Source: CAYLSO01 sp964386525
Lineage (GTDB): Bacteria; Eisenbacteria; RBG-16-71-46; DASYSL01
Direction: 5' to 3'
Assembly: GCA_964386525.1 (NCBI GenBank)
Contig: CAYLSO010000125.1
Coordinates: 1 to 17,034 of the forward strand
Length of the DNA: 17,034 nt
The notes under the pieces were generated by a model. It saw only the letters and a program-made list of their open reading frames with translations, searched no databases and had not been told where the DNA came from. The position numbers and the translations under genes were made by a program. The first letter of the stretch is position 1; every line of letters begins with the position of its first letter. Positions 1 through 8,424 of the stretch are shown piece after piece.

Positions 1-118
1 CCACCGCCACTCCAGCGGGCCACAGCACGCTCCCGAATCGCCTCATGACCGACGTGCCGCACTCCGCGGCTGCCAACCTCGGGGATGGCCACAAGGGATG
101 ACAAAGACATTCGAGCAT
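1..118 (-). CDS. partial cassette-encoded protein, possibly secreted
   Basis: Only the first 39 codons are in the window. An ATG at 118 is preceded by AAGGA at a 9-nt spacing. An in-frame ATG at 46 would instead give a start of MRRFGSVLWPAGVAV, which looks like the n- and h-regions of a signal peptide, so either start is possible. The frame lies inside the third integron cassette, 24 nt after the recombination core, in the same orientation as the other cassette genes. No family can be recognised from so short a piece. Confidence is moderate because the evidence is position, a plausible ribosome site and an open frame to the edge. Confidence 0.45.
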   Translation of the reverse strand, partial: MLECLCHPLWPSPRLAAAECGTSVMRRFGSVLWPAGVAV

Positions 119-141
119 CAGCCTGCTTCCTTTCGGCCTAA
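1..141 (-). mobile_element. integron gene cassette 3 (partial, runs off window)
   Basis: On the minus strand this starts just after the G of a GTTAGGC core (142 to 136) that closes the previous attC site, so it is the beginning of the next cassette. The rest, including its attC, lies outside the window. By the rule obeyed by the two complete cassettes here, its missing R'' box should read GCCTAAC. The only candidate gene in it is the partial reading frame at 1-118. Confidence 0.75.
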
Positions 142-237
142 CGCTTCGCCGCTCAGCCGCGGACGAGCGTCGCCGTGGCGCGGCTGCCTGAGAGTCTACT
201 CCCCCGCGAGCCCGGCGGCTGCTGCGGCCAGTTAGGT
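136..237 (-). repeat. attC recombination site of cassette 2
   Basis: This is a 102-bp imperfect inverted repeat. Read on the minus strand it opens with R'' ACCTAAC (237-231) and closes with R' GTTAGGC (142-136), matching the RYYYAAC and GTTRRRY consensus. Inside, CAGCCGC (154-160) pairs with GCGGCTG (215-221) and CCGC (149-152) with GCGG (224-227). G214 is unpaired and there is one extra base near 222-223. The site begins 7 nt after the stop codon of the gene at 245-802, the normal place for an attC. Its outer arms are nearly identical to those of the site at 813-913 while the central parts differ, as in attC families of chromosomal integrons. Confidence 0.9.
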
Positions 238-818
238 GACCCCACTACTTGTAAGTCTCTCCAGTGGTGGTGCAACGGTTCGTCACCCAGATAGTGTCCG
301 AGAGGGCGCTCACGTTCCCATGGCAATCCACCGAGTGTACCGCGACGGCGAAGCGGACTCTGCCCCTGGCCTGATCGCACAGCGGCCAGCGCAGGAGCAG
401 TCGACCCCACCACCCTGTCTCGCCCAGGGGACTTGAAGCGGCGCAGAAGAGCGAGTCTGGCAGCTCAGTCCCACAGGGATAGGACCCGGACAGCAGCGTC
501 ACCCGATAACCAAAGTTGCTGGCTTTCTCGTCCAGCAGGACCTTCAGTATTGCGCCTCCCCCGCCAAAGGGCGACGGGAAGACGAGCACCGCCTGCCCAC
601 ATTGCCCGCGTGGCGGCCAGATGTCACCGATCCGAACGAGCGGTGGTGTCAGCGCAGTGGCCGCCGATTCGCGCTGGGTGGTGTCAGGGCCCCAAGAACA
701 TACGGCCATGAATGCTCCCTCATTTGCTACCGCATATGAAGCCAACAGGGAGAGACTCATGACAATCATGCTGAAGCTGAACCCTGGGTTCGCTCTTGAC
801 ATGATCCTGGTCACCTAA
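142..818 (-). mobile_element. integron gene cassette 2 (677 bp, complete)
   Basis: The boundaries follow the G|TT cleavage rule: the cassette runs from T818, just after G819 of the preceding attC, to G142 of its own attC. Its first six bases (TTAGGT, 818-813), preceded by the G of its own attC end, would make GTTAGGT in the circular form. That is exactly complementary to its R'' box ACCTAAC (237-231). It carries one gene, transcribed like the integrase, and its GC content is visibly lower than that of the housekeeping genes to the right. Confidence 0.85.
245..802 (-). CDS. small secreted protein of unknown function (cassette 2)
   Basis: About 185 residues if it starts at ATG 802. That start is favoured because AGGTGA lies 8 nt upstream; a GTG at 814 inside the attC core is in frame but has no ribosome site, and ATGs at 769 and 760 are also possible. 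A hydrophobic stretch around MIVMSLSLLASYAVA followed by NEG looks like a signal peptide with cleavage near AVA. The mature part holds several cysteines (in SYPCG, FCAAS, LCDQ, VDCHG and NRCTT), suggesting disulphides in an exported protein. The ending, with VHSVDCHGNVSALSD, resembles a beta-sandwich edge, but no family is recognised. It is the single gene of cassette 2, and its stop is 7 nt from the attC. Confidence 0.7.
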   Translation of the reverse strand: MSRANPGFSFSMIVMSLSLLASYAVANEGAFMAVCSWGPDTTQRESAATALTPPLVRIGDIWPPRGQCGQAVLVFPSPFGGGGAILKVLLDEKASNFGYRVTLLSGSYPCGTELPDSLFCAASSPLGETGWWGRLLLRWPLCDQARGRVRFAVAVHSVDCHGNVSALSDTIWVTNRCTTTGETYK

Positions 819-913
819 CGCTTCGCCGCTCAGCCGCGGGCGAGCGCTTCGTCTGCCCTTCCTCTTCCTCCGGCCGCCCCCGCGAGCCCGGCGGCTGTAG
901 CGGGTAGTTGGAC
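813..913 (-). repeat. attC recombination site of cassette 1
   Basis: A 101-bp imperfect inverted repeat. On the minus strand R'' is GTCCAAC (913-907) and R' is GTTAGGT (819-813). On the plus strand, which would be the recombinogenic bottom strand, CCGCT (826-830) pairs with AGCGG (899-903), CAGCCGC (831-837) with GCGGCTG (891-897), and GGGC (838-841) with GCCC (886-889). This leaves T898 and G890 unpaired, eight positions apart. A T and a G extruded from the bottom strand at that spacing are the hallmark extrahelical bases described for the Vibrio cholerae VCR. Its outer arms share a 26-nt and a 21-nt identical block with the site at 136-237. Confidence 0.92.
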
Positions 914-2067
914 GGCCCCGGAGGCCACAGGGCAGCCGCAAGCCCGCAGAAGATTAGCGATAGCTAGCCTTGAGACTCCCCCAAGTCGCATTTATGCTCG
1001 GCGTGGAAATATTCGGGTAGACTGTGACCCCCCAGATTGCGCTATCGACTGGGAACGTGGAGAGGATCGACGCTCCGCCCTGCGGATCGATCCGGACGAC
1101 ATAACTATCGCCCCACTGATCCGTGTTGGTCACGAGGAGGGTCCCGTCCACGTCGATGGCGATGCCGTGGGGTCCGGTCAGAATCGCCCCCGTGGAGAGC
1201 ATCGTTTGCTGTCCGGTGCCGGGATCGATTCGGATGACTCCAGTCACGCCTGGCCGGCCAGGCGTATTCGAATGCTGGTTCGTGACATACATTGTGCCAT
1301 CGTGGGCAACCACGAGATCCCAGGGAGTATCGAAGAACTCTCCCCCAGAAGCCACGGCAGTCTGGGCTCCAGAGGCCGGATCCACTCGGACGACCCCAGG
1401 GGTGGCCGCCGAGAACCCGTTGCTGTTGGCAACGAAGAGGCCTCCGTCCGGGCCGACGGCTATCCCCATCGGGACTGCAAGCGCCAATAGCCCGCCCGAG
1501 GTGACCGTCGTCTGAGAACCCGTCACCGGGTCAATACGGAAGATGGCCGCCTGGTTGCCCATTGCGTATCCATCAACGACATAGATTGCGCCGTCGACGC
1601 CCACCGCGATCCCGGCAGGAGAAACGAAGCCTCCCCCCGAGGACACAACCGTCTGCGCTCCCGTCTGCGGATCGATTCGCAGGACCTTCTTGGAGGCTCC
1701 GCTTGTATGGCAGCTTGTGTCGACGACGAGCAGATCCCCCTGCGCATCGATGGCAAGATCCGCAGGACAGTCGAGGTTACCCCCGTAGAAGAGCTTGGCC
1801 CGGTCACCGTTATGGGGATCCACTTTGAAGATGGCTCCGGGCGCATTGTTGTAGTGGTAGCCGGCGCTGGCGACGAGAATGTCTCCGGCGTCGATTGCCG
1901 CACACTCACCCCCGCTCGCCGATAGACCACCCCACGTCACTGCGAGCAGAGCAACCCCTCTCAGGAAGACCTTCATTGACTCCGCCTCGCGCCTCAGGTC
2001 TGTGCTAGCGGTCTCATGACTCGAGTCCGATCGCAATCAAGACAGAAACTCCGCACTGTCCGTCCAA
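819..2067 (-). mobile_element. integron gene cassette 1 (1249 bp, complete)
   Basis: The first cassette of the array, inserted at the attI core G|TTGGAC (2068-2062). The cassette end starts TTGGAC; joined to the G at 819 this gives GTTGGAC, exactly complementary to the R'' box GTCCAAC at 913-907. This self-match defines both ends and shows that it is a bona fide mobile unit and not a fixed gene next to an attC-like repeat. It holds one beta-propeller gene (954-1976), with about 90 nt of leader between the core and the start codon. Confidence 0.87.
954..1976 (-). CDS. secreted six-bladed beta-propeller protein (NHL/SMP-30-like), cassette 1
   Basis: 340 residues from ATG 1976, chosen because MKVFLRGVALLAVTWGG starts a signal peptide with cleavage near GGECA, and GAGG lies 8 nt upstream. 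The frame remains open upstream to 2036, but that extension lacks signal-peptide character. The body is six repeats of about 45-50 residues with the pattern 'GIAV..DG.(I/L)YV.....(V/I)(F/L)R(I/V)DP.(T/S)G.QT.(V/L).SGG'. A final strand (WGVTVYP) could close the ring with the first (DILVASAGY). Such propellers, as in NHL, SMP-30 and virginiamycin B lyase-like proteins, bind ligands or hydrolyse lactones. No metal-binding or catalytic set can be assigned here, so the function is unknown. A 19-residue tail follows the last blade. Confidence 0.85.
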   Translation of the reverse strand: MKVFLRGVALLAVTWGGLSASGGECAAIDAGDILVASAGYHYNNAPGAIFKVDPHNGDRAKLFYGGNLDCPADLAIDAQGDLLVVDTSCHTSGASKKVLRIDPQTGAQTVVSSGGGFVSPAGIAVGVDGAIYVVDGYAMGNQAAIFRIDPVTGSQTTVTSGGLLALAVPMGIAVGPDGGLFVANSNGFSAATPGVVRVDPASGAQTAVASGGEFFDTPWDLVVAHDGTMYVTNQHSNTPGRPGVTGVIRIDPGTGQQTMLSTGAILTGPHGIAIDVDGTLLVTNTDQWGDSYVVRIDPQGGASILSTFPVDSAIWGVTVYPNISTPSINATWGSLKASYR

Positions 2068-2277
2068 CGCTAAGTAGACTGCCCTTTGGTAAGGGCGTTC
2101 GCCTTGCCCTACGGTGCAGGCGCCGGGGAGCGCTCACAGCCCCGTGTAAAGGCGCGGGTGGGACTTCGTCCGGGCGGCGAAGTTGCCCCCACCCTTCGTC
2201 TTATACGGAGGCCCGCTGGCGCGCCGCGCTCCGTAGCTTGTGGCTGTAAGTAGTGTACGCCCGCCGCGGGCTGCAAG
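2062..2277 (-). other. probable attI region between intI and the first cassette
   Basis: A 216-nt gene-free stretch between the intI stop codon (2278) and cassette 1. The crossover point is GTTGGAC on the minus strand (2068-2062), where the first cassette joins. The region is rich in inverted repeats: GCCCG/CGGGC (2259-2271) right after the intI stop, TACGGAG/CTCCGTA (2204-2210 with 2229-2235), ACTTCG/CGAAGT near 2162-2182, and a perfect GCCCTT-TGGT-AAGGGC hairpin (2081-2096) 12 nt from the core. Integrase-binding sites would be expected here. No convincing cassette promoter (Pc) is visible. The location at the 3' side of intI is the reverse of class 1 integrons. Confidence 0.65.
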
Positions 2278-3336
2278 CTACAGGCGGTCGGCCGGGCTCC
2301 GCACGCCTCTTCCGCCCCGGTTGAGGACGTGGGTGTAGATCATGGTCGTGTTGACGTCCCGGTGGCCCAGCAGTTCTTGAACCGTGCGGATATCGTAACC
2401 GTCTTCCAGGAGGTGCGTGGCGAACGAGTGCCTCAGACTATGACATGTCGCGTGTTTAGCGATCGCGGCGGCCAGGACGGCTTCCTTCACCGCCCTCTGC
2501 ACGACCGATTCGTGTAAATGGTGCCGCCGCCGCCGCTTGGTCTCCGAATCGATGTAGGTCCGGGTCGCGGGAAAGATCCATTGCCAGGCCCACTCCCGGC
2601 CGGCGGTCACGTACTTCCGCTCCAGCCCGCCCGGAAGGGCGACCCACCCCCAGCCGCGGGCCCGGTCCTCGTCGTGCTGGTGCTTGGCTCGAGCCAGGTG
2701 CTCGGCCAGAGGCCCCTTGGCGACCCTCGGGAGCATCGTCACCCGGTCCTTGCCGCCCTTCCCCGCCCGGACCACGATTTCCCCTCGCTCGAAGTCCAGG
2801 TCCTTCACCCGGAGGTGGCAGCATTCGAGCAGCCGGAGCCCGGCTCCGTAGAGGAGCATGGCCATGATTCGCGGAGTGCCGCTCATCCTCCCCAGGACCG
2901 CGGCCACCTCCTCGCGCGTGAGGACCACCGGGAGGCGCCGCTGCTCCTTGGCGCGCACGATGTCGGTGATCCAAGGCACCTCCTTCCTCAGAACCTCTCT
3001 GTAGAGGAAGAGCAGCGCGCTCATCGCCTGGTTCTGCGTGGAGGCGCTGACCCGACCGTTCACCGCGAGGTGGGAGAGGAATGCGCTGATCTCCTCGGCC
3101 CCGAGGCTCTCCGGGTGCCGCTTGCCATGGAAGATCACGAACCGGCGCGCCCACCCCACATACGCTCTCTCGGTGCGAAGGCTGTAGTGGCGGCTCCGGA
3201 CGGCCTCGCGGATCTGGACGAGCAGCTTGGGTTTGGGCCTGGCCGGCTCGTGGACAGCGGAGAATGGACCGCCCAACGGAGGGGTGCGGGTTTTCGTCTT
3301 GTGCTGACTCAGCGGCACTGGAGGGGAACCGGACAT
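2278..3336 (-). CDS. intI: integron integrase IntI (tyrosine recombinase)
   Basis: 352 residues from ATG 3336, which has a GGGGG ribosome-binding site 7-8 nt upstream; an in-frame GTG at 3369 has none. Integron integrases join cassettes to attI by single-strand exchange at folded attC sites. The SAM-like N-terminal domain contains 'HYSLRTERAYVGWARRF', close to IntI1. All catalytic residues are present: R168 (GLRLLE), K196 (GKGGKD), H299/R302 (HSLRHSF), H325 (GHRDV) and the nucleophile Y334 (IYTHV). The IntI-specific insertion between K and HxxR is intact (ALPGGLERKY...AGREWAWQW). The C-terminus GGRGVRSPADRL matches the IntI ending. The gene reads toward the array, so intI and cassettes are co-oriented. 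It lies 42 nt downstream of rluE. No LexA-type box is visible upstream. Confidence 0.96.
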   Translation of the reverse strand: MSGSPPVPLSQHKTKTRTPPLGGPFSAVHEPARPKPKLLVQIREAVRSRHYSLRTERAYVGWARRFVIFHGKRHPESLGAEEISAFLSHLAVNGRVSASTQNQAMSALLFLYREVLRKEVPWITDIVRAKEQRRLPVVLTREEVAAVLGRMSGTPRIMAMLLYGAGLRLLECCHLRVKDLDFERGEIVVRAGKGGKDRVTMLPRVAKGPLAEHLARAKHQHDEDRARGWGWVALPGGLERKYVTAGREWAWQWIFPATRTYIDSETKRRRRHHLHESVVQRAVKEAVLAAAIAKHATCHSLRHSFATHLLEDGYDIRTVQELLGHRDVNTTMIYTHVLNRGGRGVRSPADRL

Positions 3337-3341
3337 GGAAA

Positions 3342-3362
3342 CGCCCCCTGACTTCGGGGGCG
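3342..3362 (-). terminator. hairpin between rluE and intI
   Basis: CGCCCCC (3342-3348) and GGGGGCG (3356-3362) form a perfect 7-bp GC stem with a 7-nt loop. On the minus strand it is followed by TTTCC and then the intI ATG. It lies 16 nt past the rluE stop, so it could be a weak rho-independent terminator for the clpB-rluE group. The 3' arm of the stem is also the only purine-rich ribosome site for intI, so the same hairpin could hide that site. Confidence 0.5.
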
Positions 3363-3378
3363 GGTTCACGCTTGGATG

Positions 3379-3984
3379 CTACGCCCGCCAGCCGGCTCCG
3401 GCAACCCGGTCGATGGCGTAGGGCTGCACCTCCCGCCACTCCCCCGGCTTCAGCGTCCCCAGTTCCCACGGCCCCACGCGCACGCGGATCAGCCGCAGCG
3501 TCGGCAAGCCGACTGCCGCCGTCATGCGTCGCACCTGGCGGTTGCGGCCCTCGGAGACGGTGATTTCCATCCACGCCGTCGGGATGTCCTTGCGGAAGCG
3601 GATCGGCGGGTCGCGGGGCCAAACCTCCGGCTCGGCGATGAGCCGGACCTTGGCCGGCCGGGTCGGGCCATCCGGCAGGCGCATGCCTCGTGCGAGGCGG
3701 CCCAGGGCTTCGGGGGGCGGCGCCCCCTCCACCTGCGCCCAGTAGGTCTTCGGGAACTTGTTCTTTGGGTCGCTGATCCAGTGCTGCAGCGGCCCCGAAT
3801 CGGTGAGCACCACGAGGCCTTCGCTGTCGAAGTCGAGCCGCCCGGCGGCGTACACGCCGGGCACCGGCACGAAGTCCGCGAGCGTGGCCCGGCCCGCGGC
3901 GTCGGTGAACTGGCACATCGCGTGGAACGGCTTATTGAGGAGGATGACGCGGGCCCGCTCGTCACTTGCCGTCCGCTTCTTCAT
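3379..3984 (-). CDS. rluE: 23S rRNA pseudouridine synthase, RluE type
   Basis: 201 residues from ATG 3984. That start is fixed by the 4-nt ATGA overlap with the permease stop and by GGAGG 8 nt upstream. The enzyme isomerises a uridine of 23S rRNA (U2457 in E. coli RluE) to pseudouridine. The motif GVYAAGRLDFDSEGL carries the catalytic aspartate (D51), and 'EGRNRQVRRM' and 'LPTLRLIRVRVG' are the conserved later motifs. 'PKTYWAQVEG', 'WPRDPPIRFRK' and 'GEWREV' are the specific resemblances to RluE over other RsuA-family members. There is no N-terminal S4 domain, as is normal for RluE. It is the last gene before the integron and is probably translationally coupled to the permease. Confidence 0.92.
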   Translation of the reverse strand: MKKRTASDERARVILLNKPFHAMCQFTDAAGRATLADFVPVPGVYAAGRLDFDSEGLVVLTDSGPLQHWISDPKNKFPKTYWAQVEGAPPPEALGRLARGMRLPDGPTRPAKVRLIAEPEVWPRDPPIRFRKDIPTAWMEITVSEGRNRQVRRMTAAVGLPTLRLIRVRVGPWELGTLKPGEWREVQPYAIDRVAGAGWRA

Positions 3985-4712
3985 CGCACCGCCCTCCACA
4001 GCACCCCGGCCGCCGCCAGGAACGAGAGTCCCAGAACGAAGGGCCGCACGCCGCGCCGGTCCATCCAGGGCGCCACGAACCGCGACAGTGCGAAGCCCAC
4101 GAGCCCGCCGGGGATCAGCACCGCCGCCAGCAGGAGGTCCGTCAGCCGGAAGCGCCCCACCGCCACCAGCGCCACGAGCGAGATCACCACGCCCACCGAG
4201 AAGAACCCGGCCAGGGTCGAGCGGAAGCGCGGCCCCTCGGCGTTCTGGTAGAGCAGCGCCATGGGCGGCCCGCCGATCGACGACAGCGTGCCCATGAAGC
4301 CCGACAGCGCCCCGGCGATCGCCGCGCGCCGGGGCGTCGGCTCGAAGGTCACGCCGCTCGCGCTCAGCACGACCGCCAGGATGACCATCCCCGCGAAGAC
4401 CGTCTCGAAAGCGCCCGCCGAGATCACGGAGATCAGCAGCGCGGCGGGGACGGTGCCGGCGATCCGGCCGGCGATCGCGTACTTCAACCCATGGAAATCG
4501 AGGGCGTGGCGCTCGCGGTGCGCCACCAGGAGGGTGAGCACCAGGCCGGCGGTCAGCGACGGCCCGGGCACGAAGGCGGGGTCGATCAACACCAGGAACG
4601 GCGCCGCCACCAGCCCCATCCCGAAGCCGACCGAAGCCTGCACGGCCGCACCGGCGGCGACGATGGCAAATGCCAGCAGCGCGTCGAGGGGAGCGATGGG
4701 CAGCGCGGCCAC
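3981..4712 (-). CDS. TauE/SafE family membrane permease
   Basis: 243 residues, very hydrophobic, with about eight predicted membrane segments in two halves. The halves carry the paired signature loops of the TauE/SafE (former DUF81) family: 'ASVGFGMGLVAAPFLVLIDP' near residue 26 and 'GTLSSIGGPPMALL' near 141. Members export or import sulphur compounds such as sulphite, sulphoacetate or taurine-related anions, but the substrate cannot be read from the sequence. The listed GTG start sits directly on a GAGGTG sequence that would otherwise be its ribosome site, so the true start may be a few codons away. It lies 18 nt after the small membrane protein gene and overlaps rluE by ATGA. Confidence 0.88.
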   Translation of the reverse strand: MAALPIAPLDALLAFAIVAAGAAVQASVGFGMGLVAAPFLVLIDPAFVPGPSLTAGLVLTLLVAHRERHALDFHGLKYAIAGRIAGTVPAALLISVISAGAFETVFAGMVILAVVLSASGVTFEPTPRRAAIAGALSGFMGTLSSIGGPPMALLYQNAEGPRFRSTLAGFFSVGVVISLVALVAVGRFRLTDLLLAAVLIPGGLVGFALSRFVAPWMDRRGVRPFVLGLSFLAAAGVLWRAVR

Positions 4713-4730
4713 CTCAGGCGGCCCGCGCCG

Positions 4731-5054
4731 CTAGACCGGGACCGACTGCCATCCCACGATCCCCGAGATGACCACGTTGATCCCCATGTCGAGGACCGCC
4801 AGCAGGTAGAGCGCGATGGCGACCCGGAACGCGAGGCGCTGCGCCCGCGCGCCCTCGAGCACCACCACCAGACCGGTGACGCCGAGCGATTGGATGAGCA
4901 GCGCGCTGTCCAGCATGGACCAGGCGCGGAAATGGAAACCGCCGGTGATGATGGAGACGAGCAGGAAGAAGACCTGGATGCCGATGAAGATCTTGACGCG
5001 GGCCAGCGGATCGATCGGGCCGGCCTCTTGCTCGATGGCTTCGGGCTGGGTCAT
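4731..5054 (-). CDS. small three-helix membrane protein, unknown function
   Basis: 107 residues, with a strong GGAGGG ribosome site 7 nt before ATG 5054. A charged N-terminus (EAIEQEAGPIDPLARV) is followed by three hydrophobic segments near residues 21-40, 47-67 and 75-99. The second contains 'LIQSLGVTGLVVVLEGARAQRLAFR', whose positive residues suggest a cytoplasmic loop. I do not recognise a named family. It lies 24 nt after clpB and 18 nt before the permease, so it is very probably cotranscribed with both. Base composition and codon style match the neighbours, supporting a real native gene. Confidence 0.78.
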   Translation of the reverse strand: MTQPEAIEQEAGPIDPLARVKIFIGIQVFFLLVSIITGGFHFRAWSMLDSALLIQSLGVTGLVVVLEGARAQRLAFRVAIALYLLAVLDMGINVVISGIVGWQSVPV

Positions 5055-5078
5055 GGCGCTTCCCTCCTGCGCCGCAGC

Positions 5079-7694
<2,616 letters not shown>

Positions 7695-8424
7695 CGTGCG
7701 GATTCCTCCCCGATCGGTTTCCAATGGCTGAACGCGATCCATCGTATGGATGCCGGCGCGGCGGGCGCGTTGCGAGAGGGGTTGCGGAGGTGGTGCGCCG
7801 CGCCACTGGCCGCAGCGAGGGTAGCACGGGTTGGCGCGGCGGCAGGCGCGGCATGAGGGTCGTGGGGAGGAAAGACGACGCTGGCGCCACCTACCCGAAA
7901 GCGCGGCGGCCACGGGGAGTGGTCACCGGCTAGACGCGGCCGGACGCCATTGGGGTTGCGGCGTTAATGGTCGGCCGGTCTTCTAGGCGGACGCCAGCGT
8001 CTCTTTTCCAGGCAATGCACAGCGCGTGACGGCTCCCGGTCGCGCCCGCAGGCAAGCGAAGCTTAAGGGACCGGGGGCTCGCCACGCCCAGCCTGGCAGG
8101 TCCCGGATGCGATCGCACTTCCCGGGCCCTGGCCAAACCCTCCCACCTCAGGCGGAACGAGCTTGCCCGGTCTCCTCGCTACCTTGACAAGGCAACAAGC
8201 ATGCCGCCTGGGCATGAAGTCACGCAATGGAAAACTACCCTGAATCGATGCGGAGTTGCGAGGGTTTCTTGCTGGCTCTCTCGGGCGGCCGCGCCGCTCC
8301 CGGTCGTCCGGTGCGGCACTCTCTGCGGACCGGGAGTGAGGAATCGTGGCCAGGGGGAGATGCTCCCGACCGATGGCCGTCTCCACTGGCGCCCCGGGTC
8401 CCCCATTGCCTATCCTGCGCTCCC
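7695..8424. other. 730-nt divergent intergenic region without a supported gene
   Basis: Between divergent clpB and the secreted-protein gene. Visible structure: ATCCAT-CGT-ATGGAT (7737-7751), a perfect 6-bp inverted repeat 43 nt before the clpB start; GACGCTGGCG (7877-7886) with its exact inverse CGCCAGCGTC (7992-8001), both flanked by A-rich or T-rich tracts; and CTCCCGGT (8297-8304) with ACCGGGAG (8329-8336), an 8-bp stem in the presumed leader of the 8425 gene. A plus-strand frame is open from 8227 into the 8425 gene, but the signal peptide places the start at 8425. No tRNA, known riboswitch or clear promoter was recognised. Confidence 0.6.
7737..7751. promoter_or_regulatory. palindrome upstream of clpB, candidate operator
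   Basis: ATCCAT-CGT-ATGGAT is a perfect inverted repeat ending 43 nt upstream of the clpB start codon, in a position where a regulator could act. It does not match CIRCE or the HAIR element, so any role in heat-shock control is speculative. Confidence 0.25.

Noticed and set aside
136..913. The two similar repeats as a CRISPR array or as insertion-sequence ends.
   Set aside because: There are only two copies, each an internal inverted repeat of about 100 bp with RYYYAAC/GTTRRRY ends placed after a gene stop, which fits attC; no transposase or cas gene is present.
2069..2277. Cassette promoter Pc in the attI region (TATAAG on the minus strand near 2200).
   Set aside because: No -35-like hexamer lies at the correct distance; transcription could come from intI or from outside the region.
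3337..3400. LexA-type operator upstream of intI.
   Set aside because: Neither a CTGT-N8-ACAG nor a GAAC-N4-GTTC pattern is visible, although lineage-specific LexA boxes cannot be excluded.
7818..7823. TGC-TACCCT on the minus strand as a -10 for clpB.
   Set aside because: Only three of six bases match and there is no believable -35, so it is too weak to list.
8184..8212. TTGACA at 8184-8189 as a -35 for the 8425 gene.
   Set aside because: No acceptable -10 hexamer occurs at 16-19 nt downstream (only GC-rich sequence), so no promoter is called.
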